DNA of 64,000 bases from Nitrospinaceae bacterium. Its GTDB lineage: Bacteria; Nitrospinota; Nitrospinia; Nitrospinales; Nitrospinaceae. The position numbers and the translations under genes are program-made. Location of the stretch: contig JANQEK010000005.1 in NCBI GenBank assembly GCA_028278405.1, positions 55,699-119,698 of the forward strand, given 5' to 3'. The notes under the pieces are model-generated. The model did no database searches and had not been told where the DNA came from. It saw nothing but the letters and a program-made list of their open reading frames with translations. This document shows positions 53,332-61,648 of this stretch, piece by piece (position 1 is the stretch's first letter; the number at the start of each line of letters is the position of its first letter).

Positions 53332-55227
53332 ATGAAGATGGGCATGAATTTTTTGAAAACCGCAAGAGTATTATTTTTACTGATTTCATATTTTTTAGTC
53401 GTTGCCACTGCAGCAGTTGGACAAACCATTTCTTCCGGTGAAACTTTACAGTCCAATTTTTCCCAAACAGTACCCGTTCTTGATTCTCAAATTGATCAGC
53501 TGGAATGGGATGACGCACAAAAGATTCAACAAAACCTGGATCTTTATAACCTCTGGGGAAATAAAGTCGAAAGTCATCCTTTGACCCTTTACATCAAAAA
53601 TGATGACGAAAATCTTTATATTGCCGGCAGCTTAACGGGCGATGAGCATGACGGCACAATGCAGAATTTTAATTTCAATACACTCCTCATGGATTTTTTT
53701 ATTATCGCTTTTGACAACAACGATAATGGAGCTTTTCAAGCGGGCGAAGACAAAAAATCGATGTATGTTCTCAATCAAACTCCCGGTCTTCAAGATGAAC
53801 ATCTGTTGACTGCCGCCGAGCAGCAACAAGGTCGAGGCGAGAACTCGGAATCGCAAGACACTTTGGGAGGATTAAATTATTCCGGAAACACGCAAACTTA
53901 TACCTTTGAAATTTCCATTCCTCTGAATTCCGGAGACACCAGTGATATCCGCATTCAACCCGGCCAAAAGGTACGATGGAACCTCTTTTATGTCGACAAA
54001 TTTAATGTCAATTTTTATCAAACGATCTTTGGTGGATTAACCGGGTTTAACATGAATAGCACTGCGAATTGGAGTTATATACAACTCGGTACCCCCACTG
54101 GTAACGATATTCAAATATTCGCCCAGATCGCCAACGAGTCAGATTTGGATTCCAGCAATCTTGAATTTGTCGGAAGTCATTATGATCTGGTCCTTTCTTT
54201 TTTCCCTTTTAGACAATACACCGATCAGCTCAAGCAGCAAAACTCCGAGCTTCCAGTATTTTTATTTGCCAATCCGTATTTTGTTTTTGGGGATAAATTT
54301 TGGAATGTGTCCTCTCAGCAGGAAGCTGAAGCTGCAGCCGTACCGTACCACCTGGTAGCAGAAGATGGGGAAACCATCATGTTCAACCTCATCTATCCGG
54401 GATTGGAATTCAACCAGTTCCAACCTTTAATAGATATTCGCAACTCCGAGTGGCAGGATTATTTTGCTTCTCAAATCCGAAAGCACATAGACCTGGGCGG
54501 AATGGATGGTGTTTTTCTGGATACGATGGATGAAAGGTTACCTAACTGGGCGATGGCGCCTGGGAATAATCCGCCCAGAGGTTACACCGCTGAAGGATGG
54601 AAACAGGCGAATTATACATTCCTTCAAAAAATAAATGATGCCTTTACGGGTACGGATCTGGAGGTTATTTTCAACGGCATCTCCCGGTTCCCGGGAGACA
54701 AAGGTGAACTGCCCAATAGTGGGATGCTGGACGTGACGAGCGGCGCCGCTATTGAAGCCTACAGCATTTACATGTCGATGGATACAAATGAGAATACCAA
54801 AAAAGCGTATTTTTATGACACCATTTTACAAGATTTGAACAATGTCAGTCAGCAGGGCAAGAAGGTGATCATCGAGGTATATGGGGACCAGGATGATGAA
54901 ATGATAAGACTGTACGCCCTGTGTTCCTTTCTGTTAGTACAGAGCAAAGATACCTATTTTTACTTCACCAAGAAAGATGAAGCCGGAGGGCTTCGCTGGC
55001 GACCCGAGTGGGATGTGAAATTGGGAAAACCCCTGGGTTTTTACCAGGAAATGACCAATGGAGCTTACTCACGTAATTTTGAAAAAGGAAAAGTTCTGGT
55101 CAATCCTCTCAATTACAGCGTGGTCGTTTCAGGCCTGGATTCTTATCGGGATTGGAAGAGCGGCCAGCAAGTGAGTAATATAACTTTGCCTCCATACTCC
55201 GGAGCGTTGCTGGTCTCAGCTAACTAA
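53332..55227 (+). CDS. Secreted glycoside-hydrolase-like protein with an N-terminal CBM9-like domain
   Basis: From the ATG at 53332 the protein has 631 residues: signal peptide (to about 30), an N-terminal beta-sandwich (about 45-255) resembling CBM9/DOMON-like modules with a D-N-N-G-E EF-hand-like loop at 128-139, then an alpha/beta-barrel (about 260-615) with MDGVFLDTMDE (391-401) and YPGLEFNQFQPLIDIRN. This style fits the putative glycoside-hydrolase-like (GHL) families rather than a characterised one. It follows the protease and is followed by a strong terminator. Confidence 0.55.
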   Translation: MKMGMNFLKTARVLFLLISYFLVVATAAVGQTISSGETLQSNFSQTVPVLDSQIDQLEWDDAQKIQQNLDLYNLWGNKVESHPLTLYIKNDDENLYIAGSLTGDEHDGTMQNFNFNTLLMDFFIIAFDNNDNGAFQAGEDKKSMYVLNQTPGLQDEHLLTAAEQQQGRGENSESQDTLGGLNYSGNTQTYTFEISIPLNSGDTSDIRIQPGQKVRWNLFYVDKFNVNFYQTIFGGLTGFNMNSTANWSYIQLGTPTGNDIQIFAQIANESDLDSSNLEFVGSHYDLVLSFFPFRQYTDQLKQQNSELPVFLFANPYFVFGDKFWNVSSQQEAEAAAVPYHLVAEDGETIMFNLIYPGLEFNQFQPLIDIRNSEWQDYFASQIRKHIDLGGMDGVFLDTMDERLPNWAMAPGNNPPRGYTAEGWKQANYTFLQKINDAFTGTDLEVIFNGISRFPGDKGELPNSGMLDVTSGAAIEAYSIYMSMDTNENTKKAYFYDTILQDLNNVSQQGKKVIIEVYGDQDDEMIRLYALCSFLLVQSKDTYFYFTKKDEAGGLRWRPEWDVKLGKPLGFYQEMTNGAYSRNFEKGKVLVNPLNYSVVVSGLDSYRDWKSGQQVSNITLPPYSGALLVSAN

Positions 55228-55262
55228 ACGAATCCTGTGATATTAAGTTTGGTCCCACACAA

Positions 55263-55301
55263 AAAAGCCAAGGGAGTTTTCTCCCTTGGCTTTTAGTTTT
55301 T
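55263..55301 (+). terminator. Terminator of the glycoside-hydrolase-like gene
   Basis: A perfect 14-bp stem (55263-55276 with 55281-55294, AAAAGCCAAGGGAG / CTCCCTTGGCTTTT) around a TTTT loop, followed by a T-rich tail. Confidence 0.92.
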
Positions 55302-55317
55302 TGTAATGGTGTTGCCC

Positions 55318-55656
55318 CTATGCCAGGCATTCCTTGCACTGACACAACTCCCTGAGCAGGGAATAGGGGTACAACCCGGTGCTATGTCCATCATTCCAAT
55401 CGAACTGGATCGCGTACAGCCCCACAGTTTTGAGATTGGTCGGACGAATCGTGTCCGGAATCATGCCCGGCTTGATTCTTTTTTCCCCGGTCCACTCGTC
55501 AATACAGTTGGCGCAGGGACACTTCTCCCTTAACAGTTTGACGTGGTAGATCGATTCATGACCATCGGTCCAGGTGATTCCCAATGTCTCTTCATCGATC
55601 TGCTTGATATCGCTTGGTGAAGGGCCTTCCACTTCCTCGGTTATTTCTTCTGCCAT
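55318..55656 (-). CDS. DUF971-family protein
   Basis: A 112-residue DUF971 (GBBH-like) protein with CPCANC (46-51) and a final CQCKECL, plus the beta-strand GLYAIQFDWNDGHSTGLYPYSLLREL typical of the family. Family members often sit next to Mrp or in Fe-S-related operons, as here 33 nt downstream of mrp on the same strand. Function unproven. Confidence 0.85.
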   Translation of the reverse strand: MAEEITEEVEGPSPSDIKQIDEETLGITWTDGHESIYHVKLLREKCPCANCIDEWTGEKRIKPGMIPDTIRPTNLKTVGLYAIQFDWNDGHSTGLYPYSLLRELCQCKECLA

Positions 55657-55689
55657 TCCAAATCCCGCGTTTAGATATTAAAGTACGTC

Positions 55690-56787
55690 TCAGCCCTTCC
55701 AAGCCAACTCGAATCCAGCGCCCACCTTCTTGGCTTCCTGCGACTGATTGATACTGATCTGAGCCGCCACCTGTCCCGCCAAATGCCGGTAGGCTTCGCT
55801 GGCTGGAGAATCCGGTTGACTGAGAGTAATAGGCGTCCCCGCATCACCGCCGGCAACCACATCCGGGATTAACGGAATTTCTCCCAAAACAGGAACTTTG
55901 AACTGATCCGCCAATTGTTGCCCGGCACCGGACGCAAAAATATGATGCTTCTTATCGCATTCATCACAGATGAAATGACTCATGTTCTCAACCACACCGA
56001 GAACCGGAACTTTTACCTGCTGAAACATCTTGACCCCTTTTTCGGCATCGATCAGGCTGATTTGTTGGGGTGTAGTCACAATAACCCCACCGGATAGGGG
56101 AGCACGTTGAGTTAGAGTCAACTGCACGTCTCCGGTTCCTGGCGGCAAATCGATCACCAGATAATCGAGATCACCCCATTCAACATTTTGAAGGAATTGC
56201 TGGATGATTCCGCCCAGCATCGGTCCGCGCAACATCAGCGGTTGGCCTTCCTCGGTCAAAAACGCAGCAGAAACCACTTTAAGGCCGTGTTTCTCATGAG
56301 GATGAAATTTATTATTCCCGGCACCTTTAGGCGGTGAAATGGGAATCCCCAGCATTTTTGGAATACTGGGTCCGTAAATGTCCCCGTCCATCAAACCTAC
56401 GGTCGCACCCGTCTGGCTCAAGGCCACTGCAAGATTGGTGCTGACGGTGGATTTACCGACTCCGCCCTTACCACTGGCAACGGCAATAATATTCTTTACG
56501 CCTGTCAAAATGGGTTGTGAATGTTCGGAAGCGCGCACTGCAGCGGTCATATTGACATCCACCTGTGATACGCCATCAATAGCTCCCACTTTATCCTGGC
56601 ACTCATTTTTCAGTTGTTCTTTCACCGGGCAGGCGGGAGTGGTTAACTCCACATCAAACTTCACCGCACCGTTATCTATATTCAGGTTTTTGACAAAACC
56701 CAAATCGACAATATTTTTATGAAGGTCCGGGTCCATGACCGTTTTCAACGCGGCCATGACCTTTACCTGCAAGTCTTGGTCAGACAT
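55690..56787 (-). CDS. mrp: Mrp/ApbC iron-sulfur carrier ATPase (paralogue 2, with DUF59)
   Basis: A 365-residue protein with an N-terminal MIP18/DUF59 domain (1-90, C53 in TPACPV) and a P-loop ATPase with Walker A SGKGGVGKST (near residue 109) and the C-x2-C of ICDECDKKH. Proposed to bind and transfer [4Fe-4S] clusters. From ATG 56787 (CAGGAG upstream) the start matches the family. The neighbouring DUF971 gene supports an Fe-S role. Confidence 0.92.
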   Translation of the reverse strand: MSDQDLQVKVMAALKTVMDPDLHKNIVDLGFVKNLNIDNGAVKFDVELTTPACPVKEQLKNECQDKVGAIDGVSQVDVNMTAAVRASEHSQPILTGVKNIIAVASGKGGVGKSTVSTNLAVALSQTGATVGLMDGDIYGPSIPKMLGIPISPPKGAGNNKFHPHEKHGLKVVSAAFLTEEGQPLMLRGPMLGGIIQQFLQNVEWGDLDYLVIDLPPGTGDVQLTLTQRAPLSGGVIVTTPQQISLIDAEKGVKMFQQVKVPVLGVVENMSHFICDECDKKHHIFASGAGQQLADQFKVPVLGEIPLIPDVVAGGDAGTPITLSQPDSPASEAYRHLAGQVAAQISINQSQEAKKVGAGFELAWKG

Positions 56788-57292
56788 TTCATTCTCCTGA
56801 TAGATATCCCAAACAATCGACGTAAACTGTGGCCAGTTAAACAACCGGAAGTCTACAACGAGTAACGATAGGGGATGATTGCATTTTGGATGAAATTTTA
56901 AATCGGATTAAAGAGAAATCAAAACCGTATTTCCCTGAAACTGATTTTAGGATGGCGGTACACAAAAAAAGATTTTTATTATCCAAAAGGTTTGTGAAAA
57001 TTCCTCTTTGGGAATTACCAAACCTATTATCCTGTAGCCATTTAAACCGTTTTCTTGAACATCAGAAAAACCATCCTCAAGTGCTCTCAATAGTATCAGA
57101 AACCCCCTTGTCCTGTATTTTATTCTTTACAAATTTGACATCAGCGATTAAATTCTTATTATTGAAGCAGTTAGTCGGTAGTCTAAAAGCGCTTCTTTCA
57201 GGTTCAATAACCTCAAATCCGCTTCGGACACCTCATTTCTGTTCCCGAAACACACAGGAAGTAATCCACCGGACACCCTCTTTACCCAAAAC
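56788..57292. other. 505-nt divergent gap upstream of parC
   Basis: Divergent between mrp (minus) and parC (plus). It contains one good plus-strand promoter (57135-57162) and an otherwise AT-rich, featureless sequence. An open frame of 153 codons starting at 56886 with TTG runs into parC; its composition does not look coding (see rejected list). Confidence 0.6.
57135..57162 (+). promoter_or_regulatory. Promoter of parC-parE
   Basis: A consensus TTGACA (57135-57140) and TATTAT (57157-57162) separated by 16 nt; the leader to the parC ATG would be about 124 nt. Confidence 0.6.
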
Positions 57293-59557
57293 ATGGCCAA
57301 AGAAAAAGCATCGGATATCACCCTTGAGTTGGAAAACCGTTTCCTAACGTACGCGCTTTCCACGATCGTTTCACGCTCCCTGCCGGATGTACGTGACGGA
57401 TTGAAACCGATTCACCGACGCATCCTGTATGCCATCAACAGCATGGGCGTAACCTCTGACGCCAAGCCGGTGAAATCCGCCAAGATCATCGGTGAAGTTC
57501 TGGGTAAATATCATCCGCACGGCGACACTTCCACTTACGAGTCCATGGTGCGTATGGCACAGGATTTTTCCATGCGTTATCCCCTGGTGGACGGGAAAGG
57601 TAATTTCGGCTCTATGGACGGCGATTCTCCTGCAGCTTATCGCTACACTGAGGGCCGACTGACTCCAATCACTTCTTTTATCCTGAACGATATTAAAAAA
57701 GACACCGTCGATTTTCATCAGAACTACGACAACACACTCAAAGAACCAGATATTCTGCCCTCGCGTATTCCCAACCTTCTGGTCAATGGCTCTTCCGGGA
57801 TTGCTGTTGGTATGGCTTGCTCCTTTCCCAGCCACAACCTGACCGAAGTGATCGACGCGCTGGTATCCCTCATCGACGAACCAAAGCAAACCACCACCCA
57901 GATCATGAAATCCATCAAGGGACCGGATTTCCCCACCGGCGGCATTATCCTGAATTCCAAAGCAGAACTCCGCAAAGCGTATGACAAGGGGGTGGGCGCC
58001 GTCAAAATTCGCGGCGAATGGGAGCTGGAAGAGCTGGGTCGAGGCAAAAAGCAAATTATTTTAACGGCCCTTCCCTACAGTGTGAACAAAGCCAAACTGT
58101 GTGAAAAGATAGGGGAGATCATCTATACAAAAAAACTCCCCCCTCTGGTAGATGTCCGCGACGAGAGCGACGAGAAAATGCGTGTCGTTCTGGAGGTCAA
58201 AAACGGTGCTGAACCGGAAAAGATCATGACCTACCTCTTCAAGCACACGGAGTTGGAAACAAATTTTCAACTCAATTTCAATTGCCTGAAACCGAGTGGA
58301 GAACCCGCCCGTCTCTCTCTGAAAGAGATTTGTTCGCATTTTCTGGATTTCAGGAAAGATGTGGTCGTTCGCCGTTTGAAATTCGACCTCGCGGTTCTTG
58401 AAAAGCGGCTGCATATTCTTGCGGGTTTTGTTGCCGTTTTCAAAAGCCTCGATAAAGCTCTCAAGCTGATCCGTTCTTCCAAGTCGCGGGAAGAAGCGGC
58501 GACCAAACTGAAGAAAGCGTTCAAGTTGGACAAGGAACAGGTTTCCGCCATTCTGGAGATTCCGTTGTACCGCCTAGTTTCCATGGAAATCGACAAAATC
58601 AAGCAAGAGCAAAAAGAAAAACTTAAAGAGCAGAAAGAAATCAAGAGTATTCTCGCTTCAAAAAAGAAAATTTGGGCAGAAGTTAAAGCCGAATTGGCGG
58701 AAATTGGAGAAAAATTCGGCGACAAACGGCGCACTAAAATCAAAACGGTAGAAACGGTTGAATACAACGCGGAAGATTTCATCCAACATGAAAATGTAGT
58801 GCTGGTGCTCAGCCGCAACGGCTGGTTGAGGAAAACCAAAAACCTGAGTGATCCCTCCACCCTGAAGTTCAAAGAAAAAGACGAATTGCTGGGAATCGTT
58901 CGGACCAACACCCGCGACCTGGCTGCCATCTTTACCTCAGCCGGGATGGTGTACATCCAGAAAGTATTCAATTTACCTTACACACGAGGCGGATTTGGCG
59001 AACCGGTTCAAAATCTTTTCAAATTCGGCGATGGCGAACGGGTCATTAAAATATTGTCCATTCCCGGGTCGGAAAACGGCAAGACTGAAGAATCAGGGGA
59101 ACAACAGACCTTCGACTATGAAGACAGTGTGAAGAGCGCTGAAGAACTCTTGTTTGTCAATGATGCGGGACATGGATTCCGTTTTCCACTTGCCAACCTG
59201 ACAGAAACCAGCCGCGCCGGGAAACGGGTCATGTCGGTTAAAGAGGATGCGCGCATGGTAGCTGTCAGCCCGGTCACTGGGGATCATGTATTGATGGTTT
59301 CAGAAGCCGGAAAAGGGCTTTTGATCGAAGTAGACCAGGTAACCCAGCTGAGTGGAGCGGGTGTGGGCGTCAAATTGATGAATACGGCGAAAAGCAAAGT
59401 ATGCGCGGCCAAATGTGCGGACCGCGAGCAATCGGTCCAGATGATTTTTGAGGACGGCAAAAGCAAGGAACTCAATCTCTCGAAAATCACCGTCCACAAC
59501 CGTGGCGGCCAGGGAGTTTTTGTAGCCAAGAACAAAAAAGTGATTAACCTGTCCTGA
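57293..59557 (+). CDS. parC: DNA topoisomerase IV subunit A
   Basis: Type IIA topoisomerase breakage-reunion subunit, decatenating chromosomes. At 754 residues it fits ParC better than GyrA. The winged-helix region has HPHGDTSTYESMVRMAQ with T79 at the quinolone-contact position and E83 beside it, and the catalytic tyrosine is Y118 (AAYRYTE). A coiled arm (about 430-480) and a C-terminal beta-pinwheel without the full GyrA box follow. parE starts 5 nt downstream. Confidence 0.88.
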   Translation: MAKEKASDITLELENRFLTYALSTIVSRSLPDVRDGLKPIHRRILYAINSMGVTSDAKPVKSAKIIGEVLGKYHPHGDTSTYESMVRMAQDFSMRYPLVDGKGNFGSMDGDSPAAYRYTEGRLTPITSFILNDIKKDTVDFHQNYDNTLKEPDILPSRIPNLLVNGSSGIAVGMACSFPSHNLTEVIDALVSLIDEPKQTTTQIMKSIKGPDFPTGGIILNSKAELRKAYDKGVGAVKIRGEWELEELGRGKKQIILTALPYSVNKAKLCEKIGEIIYTKKLPPLVDVRDESDEKMRVVLEVKNGAEPEKIMTYLFKHTELETNFQLNFNCLKPSGEPARLSLKEICSHFLDFRKDVVVRRLKFDLAVLEKRLHILAGFVAVFKSLDKALKLIRSSKSREEAATKLKKAFKLDKEQVSAILEIPLYRLVSMEIDKIKQEQKEKLKEQKEIKSILASKKKIWAEVKAELAEIGEKFGDKRRTKIKTVETVEYNAEDFIQHENVVLVLSRNGWLRKTKNLSDPSTLKFKEKDELLGIVRTNTRDLAAIFTSAGMVYIQKVFNLPYTRGGFGEPVQNLFKFGDGERVIKILSIPGSENGKTEESGEQQTFDYEDSVKSAEELLFVNDAGHGFRFPLANLTETSRAGKRVMSVKEDARMVAVSPVTGDHVLMVSEAGKGLLIEVDQVTQLSGAGVGVKLMNTAKSKVCAAKCADREQSVQMIFEDGKSKELNLSKITVHNRGGQGVFVAKNKKVINLS

Positions 59558-59562
59558 ATCTT

Positions 59563-61452
59563 ATGAGCAGCTACAAAGCAAAAGACATTCAAGTGCTGGA
59601 AGGCCTGGAACCCGTCCGTAAACGGCCGGGAATGTATATCGGCTCAACTTCCCTTCAGGGATTACACCACCTCGTCTGGGAAATTCTGGACAATTCGGTT
59701 GACGAAGCGTTGAACGGCCATTGCAATCACATCGAAATACATATCAAGAAGGGAAATGTCATTTCCATCAAAGACAACGGCCGCGGCATTCCCATCGACA
59801 AATTTAAAAAAACCAAAAAAAGTGCCATGGAGGTGTTGTTCACGACCCTGCATTCGGGTGGCAAATTTCAGGAAGGCAGCTACAAGGTTTCGGGCGGATT
59901 GCATGGTGTGGGCATGGCCGTGGTCTGCGCTCTTTCAGAGTCGCTGACTGCTGTCTCTCGCCGCGATGGGTTCGAGTGGAGCCAGGAATTTTCCCAGGGC
60001 AAAGCAAAAGGCAAACTGAAAAAAGGCAAGGCGTGTCGCACCAAAGGCACTGAAATCAGTTTCAAGCCGGACCCGGAGATTTTTCCCAAAATCGAGTTTA
60101 ACGTTAAGTGGATTCTGGAACGGGCGGAGTCCAAAGCGTTCCTCAACAAGGGGCTGAAAATTATTGTCAAGGAAGACAAGAAGACGCACACATTCCAATA
60201 CCCCGAGGGCATCAAGGATTTCATTCGAAAAATCATTGACAGCAAGTCATCCCTGGTCGAGGAACCTTTTTATACCGAAAAAGAAGATAAAAAACTCCGG
60301 ATGGAAACCGCGTTTACATGGACTTCCAAAACGGAAACTGTGATTCATTCTTACGCCAACGCGATCAAGACTATCGACGGCGGGACCCATGAAAATGGTT
60401 TTCGCAACGGAATCACCAAAGCCCTGAAAGCTTTTATTGAGCGTCGCAAACTCCTTCCCAAGGGAGTTCCCGGAATAACCAGTGATGATGCCAAGGAAGG
60501 GTTGGTTGCGATCATCAACGTGTACCTCCAGGGAGATGTGGAGTTCCAGGGACAGACTAAAGGCCGGCTCAATTCCGATATCACTTCTCAGGTCGAGTCG
60601 GTGGTGAAACATTCACTGGAGCATTACCTCCACGATCATCAGTCTGTAGGCGATCTGATCGCCAACCGGGTTATCCTGGCTGCACAAGCCCGTATCGCCT
60701 CCCGCCAGGCCAAGGATTCTGTAAACCGCAAAACACATATCTCGCATCGATTGAACCTCCCCGGTAAACTTTCCGATTGTGCTTCGACCGACCGCGAAGA
60801 GTCTGAACTGTTTATTTGCGAGGGGGACTCGGCAGGAGGATCCAGTAAGCAGGCGCGCGACCGAAAAACACAAGCCATTCTGCCGATCCGAGGGAAAATA
60901 CTAAACGTCGAAACTGCTGCTCAGGACAAAATCCACGCCAACGCGGAAATCAAAAATATCATATCCGCCCTGGGAGCGGGGATTGAGCCCAAATTTGAGT
61001 ATGAGAAGTTGCGATACGGCAAAATCATTCTTATGACCGATGCCGATGTCGATGGAGCCCATATCTGTTCCCTGTTACTGACGTTTTTCTATCGATATAT
61101 GCCTCAGATCATCAAAGAAGGCCATCTATTTATCGCCCAGCCTCCTCTTTACAGGATCGATTCCGGCAAAAAGCTTTTTTATGCGGTGGATGAAAAAGAG
61201 AAAAATAAAATCGTCGAAAAACTGAACGGAGCCAAGTTTGAGGTCGGCCGCTTTAAAGGACTCGGTGAAATGCCCTCCCAAGACCTCAAAACGACCACCA
61301 TGGATAAAACCAAGAGAACCCTGATTCGGGTAACTATTGAAAACAATAAGCGCACTGACAAAACGTTTGGCCGCCTTATGGGCAAAGAAGCCCAGCATCG
61401 TTTCAAATTCATTAAGGAAAAAGCCCCTTTTTTCAAAGAGTTAGATGTTTAG
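59563..61452 (+). CDS. parE: DNA topoisomerase IV subunit B
   Basis: ATPase subunit partnering parC. The 629-residue GHKL-type protein has EGLEPVRKRPGMYIGS, DNSVDEALNG, DNGRGIPID, GLHGVGMAVV, the TOPRIM EGDSAGGSSKQARDR and DADVDGAHICSLLLTFFYR, and PLYRID near the C-terminus. The length and the immediate parC neighbour favour ParE over GyrB. Confidence 0.9.
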   Translation: MSSYKAKDIQVLEGLEPVRKRPGMYIGSTSLQGLHHLVWEILDNSVDEALNGHCNHIEIHIKKGNVISIKDNGRGIPIDKFKKTKKSAMEVLFTTLHSGGKFQEGSYKVSGGLHGVGMAVVCALSESLTAVSRRDGFEWSQEFSQGKAKGKLKKGKACRTKGTEISFKPDPEIFPKIEFNVKWILERAESKAFLNKGLKIIVKEDKKTHTFQYPEGIKDFIRKIIDSKSSLVEEPFYTEKEDKKLRMETAFTWTSKTETVIHSYANAIKTIDGGTHENGFRNGITKALKAFIERRKLLPKGVPGITSDDAKEGLVAIINVYLQGDVEFQGQTKGRLNSDITSQVESVVKHSLEHYLHDHQSVGDLIANRVILAAQARIASRQAKDSVNRKTHISHRLNLPGKLSDCASTDREESELFICEGDSAGGSSKQARDRKTQAILPIRGKILNVETAAQDKIHANAEIKNIISALGAGIEPKFEYEKLRYGKIILMTDADVDGAHICSLLLTFFYRYMPQIIKEGHLFIAQPPLYRIDSGKKLFYAVDEKEKNKIVEKLNGAKFEVGRFKGLGEMPSQDLKTTTMDKTKRTLIRVTIENNKRTDKTFGRLMGKEAQHRFKFIKEKAPFFKELDV

Positions 61453-61547
61453 TACCCCTCCCCCGCTTTATTTTGAGAGATATAAAACGAAGTAAATCAA
61501 TTAACTACAGCATTTTTCAAAAATACGGCTCCCAATTATGATTACCC

Positions 61548-61576
61548 TTGAAATATTAGGCATTTAATAGTAGAAT
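61548..61576 (+). promoter_or_regulatory. Promoter of the GAF-GAF-GspE/PilB-like gene
   Basis: TTGAAA (61548-61553) and TAGAAT (61571-61576) separated by 17 nt in the gap after parE; leader to the ATG at 61649 is about 65 nt. Confidence 0.5.
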
Positions 61577-61648
61577 TACATTAAAAGTCCATATAAACAA
61601 TTCCACCAGAAATTTTAAATATTCAACTCGTGTGGGAATATTTTGTCT

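Noticed and set aside
56886..57347. A 153-codon open frame with TTG start in front of parC
   Set aside because: It overlaps the parC start by 55 nt, contains the best parC promoter, has a non-coding composition in its second half and no ribosome-binding site.
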